NCBI GenBank assembly: GCA_014380605.1
Contig: JACMJO010000279.1
Location: 1-8,045 of the forward strand
Length of the DNA: 8,045 bases
Reading direction: 5' to 3'
DNA from: Fimbriimonadaceae bacterium
GTDB taxonomy: Bacteria; Armatimonadota; Fimbriimonadia; Fimbriimonadales; Fimbriimonadaceae
The notes under the pieces are model-generated. The model was given only the letters and a program-made list of their open reading frames with translations. It ran no database searches and was not told where the DNA came from. Positions 1 through 6,563 of the stretch are shown here, piece after piece (position 1 is the stretch's first letter; each line of letters starts with the position of its first letter). The position numbers and the translations under genes were made by a program.

Positions 1-53
1 AGCTTACGCGGGTGTTCTTAATCTAGGGCGGTAGGAGACCCTGGTTCGGCTAG

Positions 54-68
54 GGCGCGACTTGCGCC
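54..68 (-). terminator. GC-rich hairpin after the lysine-rich ORF
   Basis: A perfect 5-bp stem (GGCGC at 54-58, GCGCC at 64-68) with a 5-nt loop abuts the stop codon of the small gene read on the minus strand. No T-run follows, so this is not a canonical intrinsic terminator. A second weak hairpin (CCCT/AGGG at 39-55) lies just beyond. The stem could end transcription, stabilise the 3' end, or be chance in GC-rich DNA. Confidence 0.25.
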
Positions 69-196
69 TACTTCTTCTTGCCTTTCTCGTCGGGCTTAGG
101 GGTACCCATGAACTTGTTGTCTTGAGCCTTGGATTGCTTTGCCTTGTGCGCGTCGCTGTTGCCGGATGAGTTCTTCTTTGGTTTCTTGTCGCCCAT
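68..196 (-). CDS. Small lysine-rich basic protein, 42 aa, function unknown
   Basis: A 42-residue reading frame starts at the ATG at 196-194 and ends with TAG at 70-68. It begins MGDKKPKKNSSG and ends DEKGKKK. Lysine makes up 13 of 42 residues, there is no cysteine, one aromatic residue (F29), and no hydrophobic stretch, so it is neither secreted nor membrane-bound by sequence. It should be disordered in solution. The start is supported by a TATACT -10-like hexamer 6 nt upstream of the ATG, which would place the transcript start at or next to the A of the ATG. No Shine-Dalgarno sequence is present, as expected for a leaderless message. I do not recognise the family. A nucleic-acid- or ribosome-associated role is possible from the charge alone, but that is a guess. 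The gene lies 61 nt beyond the hydrolase stop codon, on the same strand, and probably has its own promoter. Confidence 0.6.
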   Translation of the reverse strand: MGDKKPKKNSSGNSDAHKAKQSKAQDNKFMGTPKPDEKGKKK

Positions 197-202
197 GAAC
201 CC

Positions 203-208
203 AGTATA
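203..208 (-). promoter_or_regulatory. -10-like box TATACT of a leaderless promoter
   Basis: On the minus strand TATACT matches the TATAAT consensus at 5 of 6 positions and is followed by 6 nt (GGGTTC) and the ATG at 196. Transcription starting about 7 nt after the hexamer would begin at the start codon. No convincing -35 hexamer is visible at 16-18 nt upstream. A short inverted repeat (CCCC-TGT-GGGG, 224-234) lies just upstream. Confidence 0.45.
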
Positions 209-257
209 GCGGTGAATTTATGTCCCCTGTGGGGTTGGGCCCGCATCGACAAGACAT

Positions 258-1279
258 CTAGCGCTTCATCGCCGACTTTGCAAGCTCAAGAAGGTCGCGA
301 TCGACGGTAAAGCCGTCCATGGACTCCCACTGAGCTCCAGGTCTACCGTGGTCGACGATGCCGAACGCGCCCGCAAAGTTCCAGAAACCGAAACCCCAGC
401 CAAACTCGCCAAAGACTGAGAAGAGGTCGGAAAACCAGCGGAGCGCGACGTCGTTCGGGGTCTTATTGTAGCAACCGAACTCGCCGATGTGGACTTTGAC
501 ACCATTGGCCTGCACGTCGCGCCAAGGCTGGTAGAAGTCGTGGAGAGTTTGACGATCCCAGACCTTTCCATCCCAGGTCGTGCCCGGATAGACCGGGGCT
601 GGAGGCCTGCAGACCCTGACCACCAGCCCGCTTCGAAGTGGCTGATCGGCATCGGCTGATAGCCTCGGCCGCTGTGAACGACGTCGAGATCGGCGAGCTC
701 CGGCATGGAGAGGTGGCCACCGGCGAGGCCGTCGATTACGATCGCCCGATTTGGGTCGATGGCTCGGATCGCGGCGACGGTTCGGCGGATCACTTTTTGA
801 TGCACGTTTCGCGTGAAGCCGAACTGTCCAACGTCAGGCGGCTCGTTGACGAGGTCGAAGCTTAGGTCGGCGCTACGGACACCTTTGTAGCGCCTCGCCA
901 TGCACTCCCACTGGTAGACGAACCCGTCTTGGGCGATCTCATCGGTCCAGAGATTATCTCTTTCCAAATGGTTGGCATTGATGCAGTAGCCAGGCGCACG
1001 ATGGAAGTTCAGGGAGAGGTGGAGTCCCCTACTCCTCGTTGCTTCCAGGTAGCCATCAAAGTTCTCCCAGACGCTTTCGATGGGGTTTAGGTAGTCGAAG
1101 TCGCGAGTCCAGAAGCGGTAATCGTTGGCAATCCTGACGAAGTCGAATCCATGTTTTGCCATAAAATCCAAAGCTGGAAGGTCAGCAGACAATGGCTGAA
1201 CGTCTGGTCGCCATGAGTACATCCACTGGAAGTTAAAGCCGTAGCGCTGGGTGGGGAATGCAAGGTCAACGGGTGTCAT
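258..1279 (-). CDS. GH5-type glycoside hydrolase (cellulase-like), cytoplasmic, interrupted by a frameshift
   Basis: This is a retaining endo-type beta-glycosidase of the GH5 (cellulase-fold) kind. From the ATG at 1279 the first frame gives about 228 residues with R49 (VRI), H93 (NFHRAPG), the acid/base motif N145-E146-P147 and H202-Y207 (HSGRGYQP). Homology then jumps to the -1 frame, which ends at TAG 260-258. That frame holds the nucleophile motif GEFG (E codon at 482-480, about residue 267 after correction) and the WNFAGAFG segment of strand 8. Restoring one base in the four-C run (595-598 on the plus strand) gives a continuous protein of about 340 aa, a normal length for the family. There is no signal peptide, so it should act inside the cell on imported oligosaccharides. 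The start lies 2 nt after the permease stop, with AAAGGA 9 nt upstream. Substrate (beta-glucan, mannan or other) is undetermined. It may be a genuine pseudogene, or intact with a sequence error. Confidence 0.8.
595..620 (-). other. Frameshift site in the GH5 gene
   Basis: Reading on the minus strand, the first frame is convincing through FEAGWW (ending at 620). The -1 frame is convincing from PPAPVYPG onward. The transition fits loss of one base, most simply in the C-run at 598-595; adding one C would read LQPPVYPG. No canonical X-XXY-YYZ slippery heptamer is in register here. Confidence 0.75.
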
Positions 1280-1281
1280 CT

Positions 1282-2109
1282 CTATCCGTCCTTTAGGCCA
1301 CTCGATGCGAGACTGCTTACGATCTGTCGTTGGAAGATCGCGAACAGGATGAGGACGGGAAGGATTGAGATCATCGCGCCTGCCATCTGCATGTTATCCT
1401 GGCCCGGGAAGCGTCCCTGGAGCATAGCAATCACGAGAGGCAGGGTGAATTTCTTCTCGTCAATCAGAATGATTAATGGGCCGATGAAGCTGTTCCAGGA
1501 CCCAAGAAGCGTCATTATGCCGAGAGTCGCTTGAAGCGGTTTGGTGAGTGGTAACACTACGGAGGCGAAAATACGGGGCTCGGAAGCACCGTCGAGCATT
1601 GCCGACTCTAGCAGGCTATTGGGAATCTTCTCGATGAACTGACGTGCAAGAAAAACGCCGAAGGCTCCTGCCATTCCGGGAACGATCAACGGTAACCATG
1701 TATCGAGCCAGCCGAAATCGCGCATGAGGAGGAAGCTTGGAACGAGGAGTACTGACCCGGGAATCATCATCGTCGCCAGCAGGGTTAGAAACAGCGCGTT
1801 CTTGCCGGGGAATTTGTGCTTTGCGAAGGCATAGCCGGCGAGAGTGCAAAGGAACATCGCCCCGATGGTGGTGAGGGCTGCGACAATGAAGCTGTTCAGC
1901 GTTGCGCGAAGGACGAGATCGCCATCGAACAGGTCGACATAAGGCTGAAGCGTCGGATTCGAAACTCCGAGGCTCACGGTTGGCAAAGAAATCTCGGTCT
2001 TTGGCTTCAGTGAGGTTACGACCATATAATAAAACGGCAGCACCATCAACGCTGCTCCGATCAGAAGCAACGCGTAAACGACAACCGATTCGGTTCGAGA
2101 CTTCTTCAA
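1282..2109 (-). CDS. ABC sugar transporter permease, MalG type
   Basis: This is an inner-membrane subunit of a carbohydrate ABC importer, 275 aa, the usual length for MalG/UgpE-type permeases. Hydrophobic segments lie near residues 8-30, 70-95, 105-128, 137-156, 190-210 and 242-262, giving six helices. The cytoplasmic EAA loop that contacts the ATPase is at about 166-191 (SLLESAMLDGASEPRIF, then VLPLTKP), with the conserved glycine and LP. The start is TTG at 2109-2107. It overlaps the upstream stop as TTGA and has AAGGGAG 7 nt upstream (2117-2123), which together indicate translational coupling to the fusion protein. It should form the channel as a heterodimer with the permease half of that protein. 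The hydrolase follows after 2 nt. The specific sugar cannot be told from a permease sequence. Confidence 0.93.
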   Translation of the reverse strand: MKKSRTESVVVYALLLIGAALMVLPFYYMVVTSLKPKTEISLPTVSLGVSNPTLQPYVDLFDGDLVLRATLNSFIVAALTTIGAMFLCTLAGYAFAKHKFPGKNALFLTLLATMMIPGSVLLVPSFLLMRDFGWLDTWLPLIVPGMAGAFGVFLARQFIEKIPNSLLESAMLDGASEPRIFASVVLPLTKPLQATLGIMTLLGSWNSFIGPLIILIDEKKFTLPLVIAMLQGRFPGQDNMQMAGAMISILPVLILFAIFQRQIVSSLASSGLKDG

Positions 2110-4571
2110 TCGATAGCTCCCTTGCGGCGATAGATTCCGAACTGCACAGCCGTCAGGATCAGGATCAACACGAACAGGATGTAGGCGAAGGCGGCGGATT
2201 TACCCATCTCGTAGGTCTCGAAGCCGGTGTGGTAGATAAGGGGCACCATGGTGAGGGCGGAATCATTCGGTCCAAACTTCGCCGCGGCATCGCCACTTTT
2301 GTTCGCGAGGACGAAGATCGTTTCAAAGACTTGGAAAGAACCGATCAGACCAAGAACCGTGATGAAGAAGATTTGTGGCCTAAGGCCGGGGACGGCTATG
2401 CTCCAAAAACGCCGGAGTGGATTCGCCCCATCCATCGCTGCGGCCTCAAAATGCGAATCGGGAATCTGCTGAAGCCCGGCGAGGAATACGAGGATGGTGA
2501 AGGCAAGTCCATGCCAGATCGCGAGGATGATGATGCAGTTGAGGAAGGAATGTTCAGACGTCAAGAAGGGAATTGGGTCCTTGATCGCTCCGATCCAGAG
2601 CATGAAGGCGTTCAACCAACCGAGGTTTCCTCCGAGAAACAGCTGGGAAAAGATTAGGGAAATGGAGACGACGCTAGTGACCAGCGGTGAAAAGTAGAGG
2701 AAGCGCCACCATCGCTGACCTCGAATCTTGCTGTTGAGCAGATAGGCGAAAACGAGTGCCAACGCAATTCCGATGGGGAGAGTGTAGACACCATATTTGA
2801 GGGTTCGGAGCAGACTCGCGCCCAGGTCCCCGGAACTGAAGGCGTCGGTGTAGTTTTGGGTTCCAACCCACTTGGCAGTGGACAGGGGCAGAACGGGGTG
2901 GTAGTCGGTGAATGAGAGGTACAGGGCGGTGATGGCGGGGACGAAGACAAAGACAACGGCAAGGATGATCGGGATGCCGACAAAGGCATACGACACCCAG
3001 TGTTTTCGGTATTTAGGCAGGGCTATGATGCCAGCAAACAGGACCGCAAGGCCGATGCCGACGACTAACTTGACGACGTCGTGGACATTCGAGCGTCGTT
3101 CGTAGTCAGGCAGATTTCGGACGACGTCCCCATACCGTTGTTCATATCGAGCGGTTTCCTTTTGGAGAGTTGCAAGGGCGGTCGGTTGGATCTTGGCGTA
3201 CTCCGACTTGAGTCTTGCGGCGATCCTGCTCTCTAGTGCGGACTTTTGCTCAGCCATCTCGCCCGCTCCAAACTTCTGAAACAGCTTCGACCGAGTGATG
3301 TTCGACTTCCGTCCAATCTCGTCAAGTTGGTCGCGAATATAGGAGGACATCTGATCGAGGAGATTCGATTCCATTCGGCTGGCTTCAGTCGCGCCTTGGA
3401 TGTTCGGGAGCGTTCTGAAGGAGGGCATGATTTCTTTCACAATCTGCCGCATTCCCTCATAAGGCTGCATTTCTGGCCGACTCCAAAAGGCGTCGTTGGA
3501 GTCGGCCCAGATCTCGGGGAGGGGGGAAATTGAGAGGGCAGATTCATCGCCGCGACTCGCGCGATCAAGGATGATCTTCTCCTGAATCCCTCTCGAATTG
3601 AGGTACATCATCCACTTCATCGCTTCCGATTTGTGCTTGGAGTTACGGAAGATGACGTACGCGGTGCCGCCCATGACGTTGTTGGCGACGCCATCGTCGG
3701 CCCTTGGCCAGGGGGCGACGTCCCACTTGCCTCTAATTTCAGGTGCCGTCTGGTAAATATTGCCTCCAACTGTATGGAGGTCGATGAACATGGGCACCGC
3801 GATCGAGGGGTCTTCGGACCGGAACATGCCGACCACACGGCTGCTGAGATCCTTGCCGGGCGAATCGTGCATGTGCCATAGCTTCATGGCTTGGAGCACA
3901 CCCTTCTGGTAGAGAGGATCGTTCCAGTTGACCTCGGGGCTGTTGGGACCCATTTTTAAGCCTGGTCGGTCGAAGGGGAGGGTGTACATATAGAGCGACC
4001 ACTGGGCGCCAGATGGAAACCCGAAATAGCAGCGGTAGCCGGCGGCTTCAAGCTTATCAATGAGTCCGTTAAGCTCACTCCATGTCTTTGGAGGCTTGAG
4101 GTTTAGCTTTCCAAAAACATCGGTTCGGTAGTAAAGAACGCAGGTGCTCAGATCGGATGGGATGCCAAAGAGTTTGTCTCCGAAGGTAAACATCCCCAGC
4201 AGTTGGGGATTCATGCGAGACTCGAGTTCTTGGCTTTCCTTGGGGAATTCAGCACGAAGGTCAACCAGCCCGCCTACGCTCCCGTAGTCGAACGGCCCAC
4301 CGAGGTTGGTGACGCCAATGTCTGGCGGGAGACCGGCGGCCATGGCGGTGAAGTACTTGGTGGCGAAATTGCCCCAAGCCAGGGGAGTGACTTCGACATG
4401 GATTCCGGTTTCGCTTTCGAACCCCACGGCGAGCCGCTTGTACATGTCCGTATCCTTGATGCTTCCCGTTACGGCCCAGAATCTGATTTGCGCCTGGGAG
4501 AGTGGAACGCAGAGAAGCATGCACAGAAGTGCAAGAGGATACTTAACTATCGATAGTTCAATTGATCTCAC
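2106..4571 (-). CDS. Extracellular solute-binding protein fused to MalF-type ABC permease, 821 aa
   Basis: A single protein joins two normally separate importer subunits. Residues 1-27 are a signal peptide (hydrophobic 11-24, SQA cleavage site, no lipobox cysteine). Residues 28 to about 410 resemble family-1 sugar-binding proteins (FESETGIHVEVTPLAWGNF, AAGLPPDIGVTNLGG, GGTAYVIF). Residues about 410-495 form a charged, probably helical stalk. Residues about 499-518 are an extra membrane helix followed by KYRKHW, a positive cytoplasmic turn. From 525 the MalF-type permease begins, with helices at about 527-553, 590-612, 625-648, 676-700, 733-755 and 792-814. Its EAA loop is at about 708-732 (FEAAAMDGANPLRRFW, VPGLRP). 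The topology is consistent: binding domain outside, termini of the permease inside. The start is GTG at 4571, since an in-frame TAA lies at 4601-4599 and the signal peptide begins there. The lack of a lipid anchor fits tethering to the permease. The ATPase is not in the window. Confidence 0.92.
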   Translation of the reverse strand: MRSIELSIVKYPLALLCMLLCVPLSQAQIRFWAVTGSIKDTDMYKRLAVGFESETGIHVEVTPLAWGNFATKYFTAMAAGLPPDIGVTNLGGPFDYGSVGGLVDLRAEFPKESQELESRMNPQLLGMFTFGDKLFGIPSDLSTCVLYYRTDVFGKLNLKPPKTWSELNGLIDKLEAAGYRCYFGFPSGAQWSLYMYTLPFDRPGLKMGPNSPEVNWNDPLYQKGVLQAMKLWHMHDSPGKDLSSRVVGMFRSEDPSIAVPMFIDLHTVGGNIYQTAPEIRGKWDVAPWPRADDGVANNVMGGTAYVIFRNSKHKSEAMKWMMYLNSRGIQEKIILDRASRGDESALSISPLPEIWADSNDAFWSRPEMQPYEGMRQIVKEIMPSFRTLPNIQGATEASRMESNLLDQMSSYIRDQLDEIGRKSNITRSKLFQKFGAGEMAEQKSALESRIAARLKSEYAKIQPTALATLQKETARYEQRYGDVVRNLPDYERRSNVHDVVKLVVGIGLAVLFAGIIALPKYRKHWVSYAFVGIPIILAVVFVFVPAITALYLSFTDYHPVLPLSTAKWVGTQNYTDAFSSGDLGASLLRTLKYGVYTLPIGIALALVFAYLLNSKIRGQRWWRFLYFSPLVTSVVSISLIFSQLFLGGNLGWLNAFMLWIGAIKDPIPFLTSEHSFLNCIIILAIWHGLAFTILVFLAGLQQIPDSHFEAAAMDGANPLRRFWSIAVPGLRPQIFFITVLGLIGSFQVFETIFVLANKSGDAAAKFGPNDSALTMVPLIYHTGFETYEMGKSAAFAYILFVLILILTAVQFGIYRRKGAID

Positions 4572-4582
4572 GCAATCGCCAT
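4568..4582 (-). other. Four-codon mini-cistron overlapping the fusion gene start
   Basis: ATG-GCG-ATT-GCG-TGA (Met-Ala-Ile-Ala-stop) runs from 4582 to 4568 on the minus strand. Its TGA overlaps the GTG start of the fusion gene as GTGA. There is no evident Shine-Dalgarno before the GTG, so termination and re-initiation from this mini-frame could feed the gene. A frame this short can also arise by chance. Confidence 0.25.
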
Positions 4583-4607
4583 TGATGAATAAGAGGAGTT
4601 AGGAACT

Positions 4608-4613
4608 ACTATA
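4608..4613 (-). promoter_or_regulatory. Possible -10 box TATAGT upstream of the transporter
   Basis: TATAGT on the minus strand lies 36 nt before the GTG of the fusion gene, inside the 88-nt gap after the oxidoreductase, and matches TATAAT at 5 of 6 positions. No good -35 hexamer is placed 16-18 nt upstream. It could give the transporter its own promoter, or read-through from the oxidoreductase may be enough. Confidence 0.25.
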
Positions 4614-4659
4614 ACCTAGCTTGCAGTAAATTCGGAGCAAGTTGTATGCCTCGACTTGA

Positions 4660-5640
4660 CTACTGCGGCTTTTCAGCACACCCAGACTTGTCGCTCTCCT
4701 TTGCCGCGTCAAGGATTCTACAGGCATCGGCGGCTATCTCGGGATTGAGGATTCCTTCCGGAGTTTTGCCCGACTTCACGCAGTTAAAGAAGTATTGGGC
4801 AGAGTTGCCGACTTCAAGTGGGGGCGCCGTACGGCCTTCTTCTCGCCCCACGGTCGAGCGATAGACAAAGTTACCCTGGACGGAGATGGAGCCATCTCGG
4901 CCATAGAATCGAGGGTTGGCGGAATGGTCGTCGCCTTTGTGAGCCCAGGTTCCCTCTAGTAAGGCTTGCATCTTAGGGTAACGCAGAATGCAACTGGCAT
5001 AGTCGTCGGGCACAGAATAGTCTTTCGTGTAGTTCTGGCGGATGCAATACACTGTTTCAGGCATGCCGAATAGCCAACGGCACAGAACGGCTCCGTAGGA
5101 GCAGAAATCTGCGATCGCGCCACCGCCGTTGAGGACTTCATCGTGGAGCCACTCTACGAACCACTCATCGCAACCGATCTCCTTGGGTCCGAAGTGGCCG
5201 TTGCGGTATTGGAGGGTGAAGACGGGACCGATAGAGTTCTCATCCAGTAGCCGCTTGACCTCGTGGAGCCAAGGCGACCAGGCGACCGGCCAGTTAATCA
5301 TAAGGGTTTTGCCGCTGGCGTGCATGGCGGCGAGCATCCGGTCGGCATCGACGGCATTGGCGGCCATCGCCTTTTCAACCATGCACGGGATGCCTTTGTT
5401 CAGGGCTTGGACCGTGATTTCGGACGACTCGACGTTGTTGCTGGTGACGAGAAGCGCATCAAAGTTCTCATTGGCGATCATGTCTTCCCAGTTGGAATAG
5501 GTCTTTCCGAAGCCGCTGACTCGCTCCAGAAGCGGGGTGTTGTCCGCGACTGCAACCAGCTCTACGCCTTCCACTTTGCGAAAGTTCTCGATCAGTCCCC
5601 AAACATGGCCATGGGTAAGGCCAGCAACGCCAACTCTCAT
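4660..5640 (-). CDS. Gfo/Idh/MocA-family NAD(P)-dependent oxidoreductase
   Basis: This is a 326-aa cytoplasmic dehydrogenase of the glucose-fructose oxidoreductase / inositol dehydrogenase / MocA family, normal in length. The N-terminal Rossmann domain (about 1-120) opens MRVGVAGLTHGH, with GxxGxxHGH in place of the textbook GxGxxG. V29-A30-V31-A32-D33 ends strand 2. The usual Glu-Lys-Pro motif is present as E89-K90-A91, keeping the lysine. The C-terminal substrate domain has the family signature GGGAIADFCSYGAVLCRWLFG at about 172-192, with D178 and Y182. Substrates of this family are typically cyclic sugars, inositols or amino-sugar derivatives; the exact one is unknown. It is first in the minus-strand gene series, 88 nt before the transporter, so it probably acts on a sugar released after import. 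The ATG at 5640 lies 50 nt from the divergent glycosyltransferase start. No clear Shine-Dalgarno is visible. A weak TAAAAC lies 7 nt upstream of the ATG. Confidence 0.88.
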   Translation of the reverse strand: MRVGVAGLTHGHVWGLIENFRKVEGVELVAVADNTPLLERVSGFGKTYSNWEDMIANENFDALLVTSNNVESSEITVQALNKGIPCMVEKAMAANAVDADRMLAAMHASGKTLMINWPVAWSPWLHEVKRLLDENSIGPVFTLQYRNGHFGPKEIGCDEWFVEWLHDEVLNGGGAIADFCSYGAVLCRWLFGMPETVYCIRQNYTKDYSVPDDYASCILRYPKMQALLEGTWAHKGDDHSANPRFYGRDGSISVQGNFVYRSTVGREEGRTAPPLEVGNSAQYFFNCVKSGKTPEGILNPEIAADACRILDAAKESDKSGCAEKPQ

Positions 5641-5652
5641 GGGCCGAGTTTT

Positions 5653-5671
5653 ACCCCTGACTGAAGGGGGT
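5653..5671. promoter_or_regulatory. Inverted repeat in the divergent intergenic region
   Basis: ACCCC (5653-5657) and GGGGT (5667-5671) form a 5-bp inverted repeat with a 9-nt spacer. It lies between the divergent oxidoreductase and glycosyltransferase starts, touching the weak TAAAAC box on one side and lying 4 nt before TACAAT on the other. The position suits an operator, but the arms are short and G/C-only apart from the ends, so chance is a real alternative. Confidence 0.25.
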
Positions 5672-5675
5672 CTAG

Positions 5676-5681
5676 TACAAT
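5676..5681 (+). promoter_or_regulatory. -10-like box TACAAT of a near-leaderless promoter
   Basis: TACAAT matches TATAAT at 5 of 6 positions and ends 9 nt before the ATG at 5691, implying a 5' leader of only about 2-3 nt. No Shine-Dalgarno is possible in so short a leader. A matching -35 is not evident. Confidence 0.45.
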
Positions 5682-5690
5682 TTGCACGCG

Positions 5691-6563
5691 ATGAAGCGGC
5701 TTATGTTTACGGTGGCTAGGGGCAAGCCCCGATACGCCGAAATGGCAATGGGGCTGGGCCGCTCTTTGAGCCTAATCGGGGATGAGACGCCCCGAGCGGT
5801 GCTCACAGACATCGAGGGCTACGATTGGGCGAAGTACTTCGACTTCGTATGGAAGCCGACAGAGCCTCGCTCCGCGCTCGACAAACTGTTCGCCATTCAG
5901 TTCGGCGAGTTTGACGCCGTCTATGCCATCGATGGCGACTGTCTGGCCTTCAAACGATTGGATCCGGTGTTCGCCCATTGCCGAGCTATGCCGTTGGCTG
6001 TTCAGGGAACGTGGCAAACCGAAGGGAAGTGGCATGGAGCCGAGGTGGCAAGCGTCTTGGCGAAAGAGAATCTCGCGAAACTGCCAAAATTCAACGGGGG
6101 GGCGCTGTACTACGAGAAAGGACCAGACTTTGACCGACTCCTGGAATCCATGCGGGACATCGAAGGTAACTACGCGGACACGGGCTTTGGAGACTTCCGA
6201 GGGAATGCATCCGAGGAAGTTTGCGTCGCATTGGCGATGATGCGAACCGGAATCGGCCAAGTCATAAGCGACGATACCGACTTCATGAACACGGGAGCCG
6301 GCATCATTGGGAAGTTACACCTGGATGTGACGAGCAACACTTGCCGATTCCTCTCCCGCAAGCAGAAGGTTCGATACGTGGAGCCTTATGTCTTCCACGC
6401 AAGCGAATACTGCAACTTCTCCACTTACTGGCGTCAACTGGACCTCCTGAAGAGGCTCGAAAAGTACGAAGACACCCATCGACCGGGATATAGGTCGCGG
6501 TGGTTTAAGTTCAGACGGTCTCTGGCACGTCGCCTTCTGAAGCTCCAAGGACGGATCGAGTGA
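5691..6563 (+). CDS. GT-A glycosyltransferase, GT8-like, paralogue 1 of 3 (290 aa)
   Basis: This predicted cytoplasmic glycosyltransferase transfers a sugar from a nucleotide-sugar donor. It opens MKRLMFTVARGKPRYAEMAM, the first strand and helix of the GT-A nucleotide-binding fold. The metal-binding DXD is D81-G82-D83 in AIDGDCLAFKRLDPVF, and N135-G136-G137 (FNGGALYYEK) is the usual donor-side loop. RGNASEE and the late VEPYVFHAS motif complete the shared core. No signal peptide or membrane helix is seen, but residues 268-290 are strongly basic and amphipathic (WFKFRRSLARRLLKL). I chose the ATG at 5691 over a TTG 9 nt upstream because the two paralogues align from here and TACAAT sits at leaderless distance. 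It is the first gene of a plus-strand operon and overlaps paralogue 2 as GTGA. Donor and acceptor are unknown. Confidence 0.85.
   Translation: MKRLMFTVARGKPRYAEMAMGLGRSLSLIGDETPRAVLTDIEGYDWAKYFDFVWKPTEPRSALDKLFAIQFGEFDAVYAIDGDCLAFKRLDPVFAHCRAMPLAVQGTWQTEGKWHGAEVASVLAKENLAKLPKFNGGALYYEKGPDFDRLLESMRDIEGNYADTGFGDFRGNASEEVCVALAMMRTGIGQVISDDTDFMNTGAGIIGKLHLDVTSNTCRFLSRKQKVRYVEPYVFHASEYCNFSTYWRQLDLLKRLEKYEDTHRPGYRSRWFKFRRSLARRLLKLQGRIE

Noticed and set aside
1..60. tRNA-like pattern (TTCTTAATCT and CCTGGTTCGG)
   Set aside because: No acceptor stem, no anticodon stem around the loop, and the T-arm would need A instead of the conserved C61.
4..252. Arginine- and proline-rich 82-aa frame on the minus strand
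   Set aside because: It is an out-of-frame shadow of the lysine-rich 42-aa gene and has no start signal.
595..620. Programmed -1 ribosomal frameshifting in the GH5 gene
   Set aside because: No in-register X-XXY-YYZ heptamer or obvious downstream pseudoknot; a lost base in the C-run is simpler.
638..865. Plus-strand open frame opposite the GH5 gene
   Set aside because: It is antisense to strongly conserved GH5 motifs, with no promoter, start signal or domain of its own.
1902..2657. Long 251-aa plus-strand frame opposite the two permeases
   Set aside because: Charged low-complexity content typical of antisense to membrane-protein codons; the minus-strand genes have clear EAA loops and coupled starts.
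4488..4571. Lipoprotein signal on the solute-binding fusion
   Set aside because: Cysteines at residues 17 and 21 are preceded by ALL and MLL, not a lipobox, and the SQA site fits signal peptidase I.
4614..4659. Intrinsic terminator between the oxidoreductase and the transporter
   Set aside because: Only a weak 5-bp CTTGC/GCAAG pairing with a 12-nt loop and no T-run is present, so read-through is plausible.
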